A stretch of DNA of 64,000 nucleotides from Lutibacter oricola (GCF_900106565.1 NZ_FNNJ01000001.1:806001-870000); one strand, 5' to 3'. Numbered from the stretch's first letter, positions 50,530 through 59,649 are shown. Numbers and translations are program-made. Notes: a model not told the origin generated them from the sequence alone.

Positions 50530-50595
50530 TAGCTTCACTTATTTTTATTCATTTTAAGTTTTAATTGTCGTAACTTTATCAGTTAAATTACGACT

Positions 50596-52431
50596 ATGCT
50601 ATTTCCCAAAGATAAACTACTAGAAATTCACAATTATATAGATTTAGTACTTGCAAAACTGCAAGAGTATGAGGTTCGGTATAAAACACAAATAGAAAGT
50701 GTTCACCCTAATTACGCTAAAAGCGCAAAAAATCTAATTCATTATTTAGCTTTACGAAGTTTTAATGTAGATGAGTTTCAAAGTAAACTATCTGAAATTG
50801 GCTTTCCAAATTCTGGAGGTTCGGAATTAAGTATTCTTCACAATTTATTAAATTTTAGAACCATTGTAAATAGTTTATTAAAAATTGAAGAGTTAGAAGT
50901 TGTAGACGAGTTGTTTTTAACCAATAAAGAAGCAAAAAAACTGCTAAAAGTTAATTCGAAAGCATTATTTGGCCCTAAAAAAAATAATAGAAAAACAAGT
51001 ATATTGGTTACACAACCAACAATTGCGGCTTCAGATAAAAATTTTACAACATCTTTATTAAAATTAGGAATGAATTGTGCACGTGTAAATTGTGCGCACG
51101 ATGATGAGGAAATTTGGAAACAAATTATAACTAATATTAAAGAGGAGGAAGATACTTGTAAAATAATGATGGATTTAGGTGGTCCAAAATTACGTACCGG
51201 TAAAATGAAACCTGGCCATAAAGTTGTTCGTATAAAACCACAGCGTAATACATTGGGGCAGGTTACTGTACCAGCAAAAATTTGGTTAGCTCCTTATGGT
51301 AAATTACCGCCAGAAGGTGAAGTAGCAGATGTAATTATACCTGTTAATAAAAAATGGTTGAAAAAAACAGATGAAAAATCGTTCATCTTGTTTAAAGATT
51401 CGAGAGATAAAAAATGTAGAATAAATATTGATGCTGTTGAAGGTAATGGACGTTGGGCTTCTTGTTCAGATTCTGCTTTTGTAACCACAGGAACGCTATT
51501 AAATGTGTTTTTAGAAAAAAAAGCTTCTTCAGAAATTCATAGTGTACACGAACTATTGCCTTTAGAAGAGGTTATATTTTTGTATGAAGGAGATTTATTA
51601 CGATTAGATAAAGAGCCTATTTTAGGCGAGCCAACAATATATAATGAAGATGGTACTGTAAAAGAAATTGCACACGTATCTTGTACGTTGCCAGAGATTT
51701 TCAATAATTTAGAAGTAAATGAATTAATTTATTTTGATGATGGTAAAATAGAAGGTGTTGTAAAGGAAATAGATTCGGAATATTTAATTATTGAAATTAC
51801 TAGCACCAAAAAGAATGGTGGAAAATTAAAAGCTGATAAAGGAATTAACCTACCAAATAGTAAGTTAAAAGTTAGTGGTTTAACAGCTAAAGATAAATTA
51901 GATCTTGAGTTTGTTGCTGAATATGCAGATACTGTAAATTTTTCGTTTGTAAATAATAAGCAAGATGTAGAAGATTTACTAACTGAATTTAAACGATTAA
52001 ACGCTAATTTGGGTATAATACTAAAAATTGAAACCAAAGAGTCTTTCAAAAATTTACCAAGTATACTTTTAAAGGCTATGGAAAATTATCCTGTTGGAGT
52101 TATGATTGCTCGTGGTGATTTAGCTATTGAAACTGGTTGGAAAAACTTTGCAATTATTCAAGAAGAAATACTGCAATTGTGTGAAGCTGCTCATTTACCT
52201 GATATATGGGCAACACAAGTTTTAGAAAATTTAGCCAAAAAAGGAATTCCAACAAGAGCTGAAATTACGGATGCTGCAATGGCACAACGTGCAGAATGTG
52301 TAATGTTAAACAAAGGACCTTATATTGAAAAGGCAGTTAAAATGCTGGATAAAATTTTGCGTAAAATGGAGAAAATTCAAAAGAAAAAAAGAACAATTTT
52401 ACCAAAATTAGAGTATAACGAAAACTTGTAG
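50596..52431 (+). CDS. Divergent pyruvate kinase-like protein with N-terminal extension
   Basis: The 611-residue protein has a helical extension of about 135 residues. A pyruvate kinase barrel follows, starting near TSILVTQPTIAASDKNF. Substrate and metal residues are recognisable in ARVNCAHDD, DLGGPKLRTG, ILKIETKESF (catalytic lysine), VMIARGDLAIETGW, and PDIWATQVLENL with PTRAEITDAAMA. The inserted B-domain region is large (about residues 205-400). The usual MLSGETAxGxYP stretch is altered to MLNKGPYIEKAV and the C-terminal allosteric domain is missing. It is a pyruvate kinase family member; whether it performs the glycolytic reaction is uncertain. Confidence 0.8.
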   Translation: MLFPKDKLLEIHNYIDLVLAKLQEYEVRYKTQIESVHPNYAKSAKNLIHYLALRSFNVDEFQSKLSEIGFPNSGGSELSILHNLLNFRTIVNSLLKIEELEVVDELFLTNKEAKKLLKVNSKALFGPKKNNRKTSILVTQPTIAASDKNFTTSLLKLGMNCARVNCAHDDEEIWKQIITNIKEEEDTCKIMMDLGGPKLRTGKMKPGHKVVRIKPQRNTLGQVTVPAKIWLAPYGKLPPEGEVADVIIPVNKKWLKKTDEKSFILFKDSRDKKCRINIDAVEGNGRWASCSDSAFVTTGTLLNVFLEKKASSEIHSVHELLPLEEVIFLYEGDLLRLDKEPILGEPTIYNEDGTVKEIAHVSCTLPEIFNNLEVNELIYFDDGKIEGVVKEIDSEYLIIEITSTKKNGGKLKADKGINLPNSKLKVSGLTAKDKLDLEFVAEYADTVNFSFVNNKQDVEDLLTEFKRLNANLGIILKIETKESFKNLPSILLKAMENYPVGVMIARGDLAIETGWKNFAIIQEEILQLCEAAHLPDIWATQVLENLAKKGIPTRAEITDAAMAQRAECVMLNKGPYIEKAVKMLDKILRKMEKIQKKKRTILPKLEYNENL

Positions 52432-52707
52432 TAAACATTAAGCTAATAAGTCAATTTTGTCTTTTATTGAGTAATTATTTATCGAATTGATGTTTGTGTT
52501 GTAAGAAATTGAATCGATGTAGTATTTGTTATAGTAAATTATATATAATTAACAGAAATTAATTGGTTTCTACGTATTTAAATGTTTTGTTAGCTACTGC
52601 AAAATATGCTGGTAACTTAACATTAGTCTTTCTATTTGTTAATCTTTTTTTGTGAAAAATAGTTGTGTGTTACCCTACATTTGGAGTATAACAAAAACAA
52701 AAAAATC
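52432..52707 (+). other. Non-coding gap with promoter before the small secreted-protein gene
   Basis: About 275 AT-rich bases follow the pyruvate kinase-like gene. I see no gene and no terminator hairpin. The only supported feature is the promoter at its right end (52649-52683). Confidence 0.5.
52649..52683 (+). promoter_or_regulatory. Promoter of the 109-residue protein gene
   Basis: TTTG ending at 52652, a 23-bp spacer and TACATTTG at 52676-52683 match the Bacteroidota pattern, with a leader of about 20 bases to the ATG at 52708. Confidence 0.58.
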
Positions 52708-53037
52708 ATGAAAAAATTATCTATTTTATTTATTGCTTTATTTAGTGGTTTTGTAATGACTGCTAATTCGCCAAAAACAAATTACTCTAACCAAGTAAGA
52801 GCAAAAATTGTAAAATTATTAGAAAGTGCTCCTTTTAGAGTGTCTGCAGATGTAAATGCAGAAGTAGAGTTTTTAATAACTAAAAAAGGAGAAATAGTTG
52901 TTATTAATGTAAGCTCAAAAAATGCGTTGGTTGAAGATTATGTAAAATCTAAATTGAATTACCAAAAAGTATTTGTATCAACTAACTACAGGTCTCAATT
53001 TTTTAAAATGCCATTAAAAATTGTAAAAAAGGCTTAA
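52708..53037 (+). CDS. Small secreted TonB-C-like protein
   Basis: I chose the ATG at 52708, because it gives a signal peptide (MKKLSILFIALFSGFVMTAN) and follows the promoter by the usual distance. The mature part of about 90 residues has a helix (VRAKIVKLLESAPF) and then VEFLITKKGEIVVINVSSKN, a strand-turn-strand that matches the core of TonB C-terminal-like folds. It has no cysteine pair, proline-rich spacer or membrane anchor. It resembles the single modules of the larger protein at 33044-34597. Function is unknown. A bidirectional terminator follows. Confidence 0.65.
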   Translation: MKKLSILFIALFSGFVMTANSPKTNYSNQVRAKIVKLLESAPFRVSADVNAEVEFLITKKGEIVVINVSSKNALVEDYVKSKLNYQKVFVSTNYRSQFFKMPLKIVKKA

Positions 53038-53065
53038 AACCTTTTAAGTTGTAAATTGTTTCAAT

Positions 53066-53100
53066 AAAAAAAAAGCCTTCACATTTTGTGAAGGCTTTTT
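53066..53100. terminator. Bidirectional terminator between small secreted-protein gene and tig
   Basis: GCCTTCAC (53075-53082) and GTGAAGGC (53088-53095) enclose a 5-base loop and are flanked by nine A and at least five T, giving T tracts on both strands. Confidence 0.88.
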
Positions 53101-53118
53101 AATAATATATAAGTTATA

Positions 53119-54441
53119 CTATTTGTAAACTTCTTTTACAAAGTTTTCATAGTTTACTTCTTTTACTTTAAAAGTAATGTTCTCTTTATAGAAGTCTAAT
53201 AATTTTTTGCTTACTAATTGCTCTTGTAAACGTTTAGCTTCTTCTTGGTTGCTTAATACACGTTGTACAATATCATCCAATTCTTTTTCTTCAGGATTTA
53301 ATTGTCCGTATTGAGCCATTTGAGCTTTTACAAAACCTTTAGTAAAGTCTTTTAACTCATCGAAGTTAATTTGAAGTTCGTTGTCTTTTAAAACTTTTCC
53401 TTCAATTAATTGGTAACGTAAACCTTTTTCAGATTTCTCGTACTCTTCGTTAGCTTGCTCAGGAGTTAATGGATTTTCACCAGCAGTTGCTATCCATTTT
53501 TTTAAGAAGTCAGCAGGTAAATCAAACTTAGTGTTTTCAACCAAATACTCAGTTACTGCGTTTAATAATTGTTGGTCTGCTTGTGCTAAAAATTGTTTTT
53601 CAGCATCTTCTTTAATTTTTGCTTTTAACTCTTCAAGAGATTTTACAACGTCAGCACCAAATATTTTATCAAATAATTCTTGATTAATTTCAGCTAACTC
53701 AGTTACGTTAATTTCTTCAATTGTAAAAGTTAAAGGAATTTCTAACCCGTGAATTTCATCGTGAGTTAAACCTAATGCAGCCATTAATTTATGGTCGTCA
53801 TCAAATAAACCTTTAGATTTTAATTCAATAACATCACCTACTTTTTTACCTACAAATTTCTTTAGGTTTACTTTACCTTTAATAGTGTTAAGTTCAATAG
53901 TAGTTTTGTTTTCAATTGCTTTTTCTTCGTTTGTAAAAGTACCAGCAACAGTAAAACCTTCTTCAACAACTTCTTGAGGAACTAATTTTCCAAAACGTTT
54001 TTGTAAGTTTTCAACTTCTTTATCTAATAATTCATCATCAGCAACAATATTGTACTGAGTAATTTTTTTCTTAGCTTTTAAGTCAACATCAAATTCAGGA
54101 GCTAATCCTAATTCGAACTCAAAAGAGAAATCTTCTGTGTCCCAGTTAAAATCTTCTTGCATTTTTGGAAGAGGATTTCCTAAGATGTCTAATTTTTCTT
54201 CAGTTAAAAAATTGTTTAATGATTCTTGTAATAATTTATTTACTTCATCAATCATTATAGATTTTCCGTATTGCTTTTTAATCATTCCAGCAGGTACATG
54301 ACCTTTTCTAAAACCTGGAACATCAGCTTTTTTACGGTAATCTTGTAAGATTCCTTCTACTTTTTCTTGGTAATCTGCAGCTGAAATTTCAACCTTCACT
54401 ACTGCGTTTAACGCATCAATATTTTCTTTAGTAATATTCAT
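53119..54441 (-). CDS. tig: Trigger factor
   Basis: Trigger factor binds the ribosome exit tunnel and holds nascent chains. The 440-residue protein has the ribosome-docking signature PGFRKGHVPAG near residues 41-51, the central PPIase-like domain, which here is degenerate and lacks typical FKBP catalytic aromatics, and a long helical C-terminal chaperone domain (LTPEQANEEYEKSEKGLRY). The degenerate middle domain suggests that isomerase activity is weak or absent, as in other Bacteroidota. It has a strong promoter. It is on the clpP strand but separated from clpP by five plus-strand genes. Confidence 0.93.
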   Translation of the reverse strand: MNITKENIDALNAVVKVEISAADYQEKVEGILQDYRKKADVPGFRKGHVPAGMIKKQYGKSIMIDEVNKLLQESLNNFLTEEKLDILGNPLPKMQEDFNWDTEDFSFEFELGLAPEFDVDLKAKKKITQYNIVADDELLDKEVENLQKRFGKLVPQEVVEEGFTVAGTFTNEEKAIENKTTIELNTIKGKVNLKKFVGKKVGDVIELKSKGLFDDDHKLMAALGLTHDEIHGLEIPLTFTIEEINVTELAEINQELFDKIFGADVVKSLEELKAKIKEDAEKQFLAQADQQLLNAVTEYLVENTKFDLPADFLKKWIATAGENPLTPEQANEEYEKSEKGLRYQLIEGKVLKDNELQINFDELKDFTKGFVKAQMAQYGQLNPEEKELDDIVQRVLSNQEEAKRLQEQLVSKKLLDFYKENITFKVKEVNYENFVKEVYK

Positions 54442-54480
54442 TTTGTGCTGTTTTAGCTTAAATCATTCAAAAATTGGGTG

Positions 54481-54512
54481 CAAAAGTACTATTTTTTATG
54501 CACGAGAACAAA
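54481..54512 (-). promoter_or_regulatory. Promoter of tig
   Basis: On the minus strand TTTG (54509-54512), a 20-bp spacer and TACTTTTG (54481-54488) match the consensus fully. The leader would be about 35 bases. Confidence 0.72.
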
Positions 54513-54534
54513 TATTTAATTCGTTCAAATTCAA

Positions 54535-54888
54535 CTATTTTTCTTTCTTTTCTTTTAATAATGAGTATAATATAGATTGGAACAAGGATAAAAGCAAACT
54601 AAATAGTAGAGCTATCCAAAAGCCAGATACTGCAAAACCGGCTACAAAATAGTCTGCAAGCAAAATTATTACTGCATTAATTACCAATAAAAATAAGCCA
54701 AGAGTTACAATAGTGGCTGGTAGTGTAAAAAATATAAGTAGTGGTTTTACAGTAACTCTTAAAATACCTAAAACTAAGGCTACTATAATTGCACTTGTAT
54801 ATCCGTTTGTAAGTGTTACTCCAGGTAAAAATGTAGCTAAAACAACTACAGCTAATGCGGTAAGTAATATTTTTAAAATAAATTTCAT
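54535..54888 (-). CDS. Phage holin family (PF04020-type) membrane protein
   Basis: The 117-residue protein is almost wholly hydrophobic, with four predicted helices: about residues 2-20, 32-52, 56-78 and 88-110. PGVTLTNGYTSAIIVALVLG and NAVIILLADYFVAGF are characteristic of this widespread family. Despite its name, the family is a common chromosomal membrane protein with no link to phage. There are no phage genes around. It lies 56 bp after the esterase gene on the same strand and ends with a basic cytoplasmic tail. Function is unknown. Confidence 0.85.
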   Translation of the reverse strand: MKFILKILLTALAVVVLATFLPGVTLTNGYTSAIIVALVLGILRVTVKPLLIFFTLPATIVTLGLFLLVINAVIILLADYFVAGFAVSGFWIALLFSLLLSLFQSILYSLLKEKKEK

Positions 54889-54944
54889 TGTTTAATTTTT
54901 ATAATTATGGTTTAAAGTTAACTATAATTATGCCAATTAACTTT

Positions 54945-55709
54945 TTATGCCAAAAATGTAATTACCTCATTAAAAAACTGTGTAGCATTCTCTGCATGAA
55001 GCCAATGACCTGCATTTTTGACAGTTATTATATTAGAATTTGGAAAGTGGGCTTCAATTAAACCGTGTTCGTTTTCAGTTATATAATTAGAGTTTTCTCC
55101 TCTTAAAAATAAAGTTTCACCTTCAAAAAATGTAAAAGAAGGTAATGCCTCACCAACTTCTGGATTATTTATGGTTAAACTTTGAAGGTTGAACCTGTAT
55201 GCTAATTCGGTTTTAGTTTTTCGGTATACGTTTTTTAGTAGGAATTGAAGTATTCCAGGCTCTTTAATATCCATTTGCAAAACTTCTTCTATTTTTTTTC
55301 TAGTATTGTGTATGGAAAAATTAACAGAGTTTAAGGCAGCTAAAATAGTTTCGTGATGTGGTTTGTAATATTTGGGGCTAATATCTGCAACAATTAATTT
55401 GTGCATTAATTCTGGATAGGTAACAGCAAATAACATGGCTACTTTACCACCCATAGAATGGCCAATAATATTTATGGTTTTTAAGTTGTGGTGTTGAATG
55501 TAGCTGTGTAAATCTTCAACCAATAATTCGTAATCAAACTCATCGGCATGAAAACTACGCCCGTGGTTACGTTGGTCAATTAAGTGTACTTCAAAATTAC
55601 TGGAAAACTTATTTCCTAGAGTTTTCCAATTGTCGCTCATTCCAAAATAACCGTGTAAAATTAATAATGGTTCTCCTTTACCTATAATGGTTGAGTGTAA
55701 AATTTGCAT
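54945..55709 (-). CDS. Alpha/beta-hydrolase, YbfF-like esterase
   Basis: The 254-residue protein has the alpha/beta-hydrolase fold: the oxyanion-hole strand LLILHGYFGMSDNW, the DQRNHGRS motif, the nucleophile elbow GHSMGG (serine near residue 95), a late acid near FLRGENSNYI, and the catalytic histidine in NAGHWLHAE. It has no signal peptide and is cytoplasmic. It resembles the YbfF carboxylesterase/thioesterase group. The substrate is unknown. It is 16 bp downstream of pdxJ and probably cotranscribed with it, but the functional link is not evident. Confidence 0.87.
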   Translation of the reverse strand: MQILHSTIIGKGEPLLILHGYFGMSDNWKTLGNKFSSNFEVHLIDQRNHGRSFHADEFDYELLVEDLHSYIQHHNLKTINIIGHSMGGKVAMLFAVTYPELMHKLIVADISPKYYKPHHETILAALNSVNFSIHNTRKKIEEVLQMDIKEPGILQFLLKNVYRKTKTELAYRFNLQSLTINNPEVGEALPSFTFFEGETLFLRGENSNYITENEHGLIEAHFPNSNIITVKNAGHWLHAENATQFFNEVITFLA

Positions 55710-55725
55710 TTATTTTGTGTTGAAA

Positions 55726-56457
55726 TTATTTTTTAGAATTACCAACTTTTAATTTATGCTTGTACATATTAACTACGTTTTCTAAACCTAAGTAAAGAGA
55801 TTCAGCAATTAATGCATGTCCAATAGAAACCTCCAATAAATTTGGAATGTTTTCAGTAAAATACTGAATATTATCTAAGCTTAAATCGTGACCTGCATTT
55901 ATACCTAAACCTAATTCGGTAGCTAAAACAGCACTTTGAGTATAAGGTTTAACACCTTCAAAGTTTCCTTTTGCATATTGCGTGGCAAAATCTTCAGTAT
56001 ATAATTCTATTCTATCTGCACCAGTAGTCGCAGCAGCTTCAATAAGCTTACTGTTGGTGTCAATAAATACAGATGTTCTAATTCCGTTAGCTTTAAATTC
56101 AGCAATTACTTCCTTTAAAAAGTCTTGATTTTTAATAGTATCCCACCCAGCATTTGAGGTAACAGCATCTACAGCATCTGGTACCAAAGTTACTTGTGTT
56201 GGTTTTGTTGCCAATACTAAGTCTATAAATTTAGGAATAGGGTTTCCTTCAATGTTAAATTCTGTAGTTACTATTTTTTTTAAATCGTACGCATCTTTAT
56301 ATCTAATATGTCTTTCATCTGGTCTTGGGTGAATAGTAATTCCTTCAGCACCAAATGATTCTATATCGGTAGAAACTTTTACAACATTTGGAAAGTCTGC
56401 ACCTCTAGAATTTCTTAATGTAGCAATTTTGTTTACGTTTACGCTTAATTTTGTCAT
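55726..56457 (-). CDS. pdxJ: Pyridoxine 5'-phosphate synthase
   Basis: PdxJ condenses 1-deoxyxylulose-5-phosphate with aminoacetone phosphate to form pyridoxine 5'-phosphate. The 243-residue TIM-barrel protein has [16 protein letters not shown] at the N terminus, [12 protein letters not shown] (about residues 40-51), the EFNIEGNP strand, VTLVPD, RIELYT, and INAGHDLS with the catalytic histidine, followed by [10 protein letters not shown] as the phosphate loop. The presence of the DXP-dependent pathway implies PdxA and an FMN-dependent oxidase elsewhere. The esterase gene follows. Confidence 0.95.
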   Translation of the reverse strand: MTKLSVNVNKIATLRNSRGADFPNVVKVSTDIESFGAEGITIHPRPDERHIRYKDAYDLKKIVTTEFNIEGNPIPKFIDLVLATKPTQVTLVPDAVDAVTSNAGWDTIKNQDFLKEVIAEFKANGIRTSVFIDTNSKLIEAAATTGADRIELYTEDFATQYAKGNFEGVKPYTQSAVLATELGLGINAGHDLSLDNIQYFTENIPNLLEVSIGHALIAESLYLGLENVVNMYKHKLKVGNSKK

Positions 56458-56488
56458 TATTAAAGTAGGTTTTATTTAAAACGAGCGA

Positions 56489-56496
56489 CAAATTTA
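56489..56496 (-). promoter_or_regulatory. -7 element of pdxJ
   Basis: The minus strand reads TAAATTTG, an exact TAnnTTTG match about 30 bp upstream of the pdxJ start. The -33 region is not recognisable. Confidence 0.45.
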
Positions 56497-56556
56497 CAAA
56501 CTAAGAATATGTTTTTGGTTTTATTTTTAATTAATTTGCAGTATAATAATAAAGTA

Positions 56557-57216
56557 ATGGATATAACCCCATACATTTTAAAAGATTTTAAACCGTTTAC
56601 ACTTCATTCTACAATTGAAGAAGTTAAAGAGTTTTTTAATACTACAACATTTAATCATTTTCCAATTGTTGAAAAAGATAAATTGGTTGGGCTAATTTCA
56701 GAAACCGAAATTCAAGGTTTAAATGAAGAAGAAAAAGAAATAGGTTACTATCAATATTTATTCGAGTTTTTTTCTGTTGAAGAAGAAGCTAATATTTTAG
56801 ATGTGCTAAAGGAGTTTGCTTCGAACCAAACTACGATAATGCCAGTTTTAAATTTAAAAAATAACTACATTGGTTATTACGATGTAATTGACGTGTTGCA
56901 TACTTATAACGAAACGCCATTTTTTAATTCGAATGGAGCTGTTTTATTATTAGAAAAGGAACTAAGAGATTATTCAATTAGCGAAGTATCTCAAATAATA
57001 GAATCAAATAATGGTAAAGTTTTAGGTGTTTTTGTTTCTGAAACTTCAGCAACATCAGTTAAAATAATGGTAAAATTTGATTCTCAAAATATTAATGAAA
57101 TTATCCAATCTTTTAGAAGGTACGAGTATCAGGTTTTATCTAACCATAAAGACGATTCCTTTTTAGAAGATTTAAAAGATAGGTCTAATTATCTTCAAAA
57201 ATATTTAAATATTTAA
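56557..57216 (+). CDS. CBS-domain protein
   Basis: I chose the ATG at 56557 (MDITPYILKDFKPF), because the longer frame from 56509 adds a hydrophobic stretch that lies in the promoter region. The 219-residue protein has two CBS motifs (about residues 10-130, with FNHFPIVEKDKLVGLISETEI split over one and IMPVLNLKNNYIGYYDVID in the other). A C-terminal regulatory domain resembling ACT/BON-like folds follows (about 140-200). CBS pairs bind adenosine nucleotides. It is followed two bases later by nadK, and the pair is conserved in Bacteroidota, suggesting adenylate or NAD(P) sensing. Its own activity is unknown. Confidence 0.8.
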   Translation: MDITPYILKDFKPFTLHSTIEEVKEFFNTTTFNHFPIVEKDKLVGLISETEIQGLNEEEKEIGYYQYLFEFFSVEEEANILDVLKEFASNQTTIMPVLNLKNNYIGYYDVIDVLHTYNETPFFNSNGAVLLLEKELRDYSISEVSQIIESNNGKVLGVFVSETSATSVKIMVKFDSQNINEIIQSFRRYEYQVLSNHKDDSFLEDLKDRSNYLQKYLNI

Positions 57217-57218
57217 CT

Positions 57219-58100
57219 ATGAAAGTTGCCATTTACGGTCAGTATTATAAAACCGAGGATAAACAATATATAGAAGAATTATTTACAATTTTACAAACTA
57301 AAGATGTAAGTTTTTTAATTGAAGAAAACTATTATAATGGTTTAAAGGAGGAAGTTAATGTTGCAACTATAGAAACGTATTCTTGTTACGAAGAGTTAAA
57401 TGATTCTTTCGATTTTATGTTTACAATTGGAGGTGATGGTACAATTTTAAGAGCTGTAACATATATTAGAGATCATAATATTCCAGTAGTTGGAATAAAT
57501 ACCGGTAGACTGGGTTTTTTAGCAACAGTTCAAAAAGACGAAATTTTAAGCGCTGTTGAATTACTGGTAAGTGGAAACTTTAAATTAAAACATAGGTCGT
57601 TACTAAGTGTAACAACATCGCCAGAAATGGATGGTTTGCAGCCCTTTAATTTTGCATTAAATGAAGTTTCAGTAAATAGAAGAAATACAGCTTCTATGAT
57701 TACCATAAAAACGTATTTAGATGATGAGTATTTAACATCATATTGGGCAGATGGTTTAATAATTGCAACACCAACCGGTTCTACAGGTTATTCTTTAAGT
57801 TGTGGAGGGCCTATTATAACACCTTCTGCAAAAAACTTTGCGTTAACGCCAATTGCACCGCATAACTTAAGTGCAAGGCCAATGGTAATTCCAGATGAAA
57901 CAAAGCTTAAATTTACTGTTAGCGGTAGAGAAGATGAGTTTTTCTTGTCGTTAGATTCTCGTATAACTACCATAAATAGTACTACACAAGTTTTTGTTGA
58001 AAAAGCAAATTTTAGCCTTAAAATGGTTCAAATTAAAAAACAAACATTTTTAAAAACACTACGTGAAAAACTACTTTGGGGGCAAGATACACGTAATTAA
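57219..58100 (+). CDS. nadK: NAD kinase
   Basis: NadK phosphorylates NAD to NADP using ATP or polyphosphate. The 293-residue protein has the GGDGTILRA motif (about residues 71-79), INTGRLGFL, the NE-motif in ALNEVSV and the ATPTGSTGYSLSCGGPII segment, and the late ISPHNL-like region reads IAPHNLSARP. Length is normal. It starts two bases after the CBS-protein stop codon, so the two are cotranscribed. With nadE at 41843 it completes two steps of pyridine nucleotide metabolism in the window. Confidence 0.96.
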   Translation: MKVAIYGQYYKTEDKQYIEELFTILQTKDVSFLIEENYYNGLKEEVNVATIETYSCYEELNDSFDFMFTIGGDGTILRAVTYIRDHNIPVVGINTGRLGFLATVQKDEILSAVELLVSGNFKLKHRSLLSVTTSPEMDGLQPFNFALNEVSVNRRNTASMITIKTYLDDEYLTSYWADGLIIATPTGSTGYSLSCGGPIITPSAKNFALTPIAPHNLSARPMVIPDETKLKFTVSGREDEFFLSLDSRITTINSTTQVFVEKANFSLKMVQIKKQTFLKTLREKLLWGQDTRN

Positions 58101-58189
58101 CAATTAGTTGAATTGGTTACAATAAATTGGTAATTAATCAGTTTATCAAAAAAGACTTTGTTTAACTTCAAAAAGCAAATAGAATTAAT

Positions 58190-58197
58190 TATATTTG
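58190..58197 (+). promoter_or_regulatory. -7 element of the PorG-like gene
   Basis: TATATTTG matches TAnnTTTG exactly, 16 bp before the ATG at 58214. The nearest TTTG (58157-58160) is too far (29 bp) to be a standard -33. Confidence 0.48.
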
Positions 58198-58213
58198 CTG
58201 GCTATTTTTATTT

Positions 58214-58894
58214 ATGAAAAGGTTAATTATATTATTTACATTTATCTGTGTAACAATTACTTCTAAAGCTCAAATTAACGAATTTGGGATTATGATTGGT
58301 GGTAGTAATTATATTGGAGATATAGGTTCTGAAACTTATATTAAACCAAATAATATTATGGCAGGGGTAATTTATAAGTGGAATATGAATCCAAGAGTTG
58401 CATTTAGAGGTACTTTTACGTATGCTAAAATTTCTGATGATGATGCAGACTCTAATAATATTGCCAGAAATTTAAGAGGAATACAATTTAAAAACTCAAT
58501 TAAAGAGTTGGCTGTTGGTATGGAGTTTAACTTTTTTGAATATAATATTGACGATTATAGACACACACAAACACCTTATTTATTGTTTGAGTTAGCAGCT
58601 TTTAATTACGAAGTTATAGAAAGTGAATCTTCACCAGGAAATTACAACTACGCCAACAAAACATCATTTGCAATACCTTTTGGAGTAGGTTACAAAACCA
58701 AACTTATTCACGATTTTGCTATTGCTTTTGAAGTAAGAGCTAGATATACATTTAAAGACGATATAGATTATAACAATACTAAAATACCTGCATTAAATTT
58801 TGGAAACCCTAACAGTAACGACTGGTATATGTTTTCAGGAGTATCGTTAGTTTATACTTTTGGTAGACCACCATGTTACGCAACACCTTATTAA
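58214..58894 (+). CDS. PorG-like (DUF6089) outer-membrane beta-barrel, type IX secretion
   Basis: The 226-residue protein has a signal peptide (ending near SKAQI). Its N-terminal segment ELGIMIGG-like (here EFGIMIGGSNYIGDIG) is typical of DUF6089/PorG. Amphipathic strands follow up to SLVYTFGRPP at the C terminus. PorG is a T9SS outer-membrane component in Porphyromonas, and the position between nadK and uppS/bamA is the conserved one that I recall. The function in T9SS is by family; I infer it here. Its stop codon overlaps the uppS start by one base (TAATG). Confidence 0.78.
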   Translation: MKRLIILFTFICVTITSKAQINEFGIMIGGSNYIGDIGSETYIKPNNIMAGVIYKWNMNPRVAFRGTFTYAKISDDDADSNNIARNLRGIQFKNSIKELAVGMEFNFFEYNIDDYRHTQTPYLLFELAAFNYEVIESESSPGNYNYANKTSFAIPFGVGYKTKLIHDFAIAFEVRARYTFKDDIDYNNTKIPALNFGNPNSNDWYMFSGVSLVYTFGRPPCYATPY

Positions 58895-59649
58895 TGACAA
58901 AGATTAAAGATAGAATAGACAAAACAAAATTGCCAAAGCATGTTGCTATTATTATGGATGGTAATGGGCGTTGGGCTAAGCAAAAAGGAAAACCACGTGT
59001 TTTTGGACATAAAAACGGAGTAAAATCTGTTAGAGATTCTATCGAGGGGTGTGCTGAATTGGGTATTGAGTGTTTAACACTATATGCTTTTTCTACAGAA
59101 AATTGGAATAGACCTAAATTAGAAGTAAAAACTTTAATGGCTTTATTGGTTAGTTCTTTAAAAAAAGAATTAGCACATCTTCAAAAAAACAACATTCAAT
59201 TAAAAACAATTGGAAATGTAAATTTATTGCCAGAAAAAGCCCGAAAAGAGCTTTTTGATGTTGTAATTAAAACAGAAAAAAATACAGGATTAACATTAAC
59301 TCTTGCTCTTAGTTATGGTTCTAGAGAAGAAATTGTTAATGCAATCAAAAATATATCAGAAAAAGTTGTTAATAATAGCTTAAAATGTGAAGAAATAGAT
59401 GAAAAAATTATAAATAATCATTTATATACATTTTCTTTGCCTGACGTTGATTTAATGATTCGTACAAGTGGCGAACAAAGAATCAGCAATTTTTTATTAT
59501 GGCAAATGGCTTATGCCGAATTGTACTTTACAGATACACTTTGGCCAGATTTTGATAAAGATAGCCTTTTTAGTGCCATTATTAATTATCAACAAAGAGA
59601 AAGACGATTTGGAAAAACCAGCGAACAAATTGAAAAAATCAATGAATAA
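58894..59649 (+). CDS. uppS: Isoprenyl transferase (undecaprenyl diphosphate synthase)
   Basis: UppS extends farnesyl diphosphate with isopentenyl units to the C55 lipid carrier for peptidoglycan. I chose the ATG at 58894 because it overlaps the previous stop codon and precedes the conserved core; an ATG at 58873 would add seven residues. The 251-residue protein has HVAIIMDGNGRWAKQ with the essential aspartate, FGHKNG, LYAFSTENWNRP, RTSGEQRISNFLLWQ and ELYFTDTLWPDF. It overlaps the bamA start by 8 bases. Confidence 0.96.
   Translation: MTKIKDRIDKTKLPKHVAIIMDGNGRWAKQKGKPRVFGHKNGVKSVRDSIEGCAELGIECLTLYAFSTENWNRPKLEVKTLMALLVSSLKKELAHLQKNNIQLKTIGNVNLLPEKARKELFDVVIKTEKNTGLTLTLALSYGSREEIVNAIKNISEKVVNNSLKCEEIDEKIINNHLYTFSLPDVDLMIRTSGEQRISNFLLWQMAYAELYFTDTLWPDFDKDSLFSAIINYQQRERRFGKTSEQIEKINE

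Noticed and set aside
54535-54888. Sign of a prophage because of the phage holin family name
   Set aside because: The family is common as an ordinary chromosomal membrane protein, and no other phage gene is near.
59468-59641. Long N-terminal extension of BamA overlapping uppS
   Set aside because: The 58 residues are out-of-frame uppS sequence; the ATG at 59642 gives a clean signal peptide.
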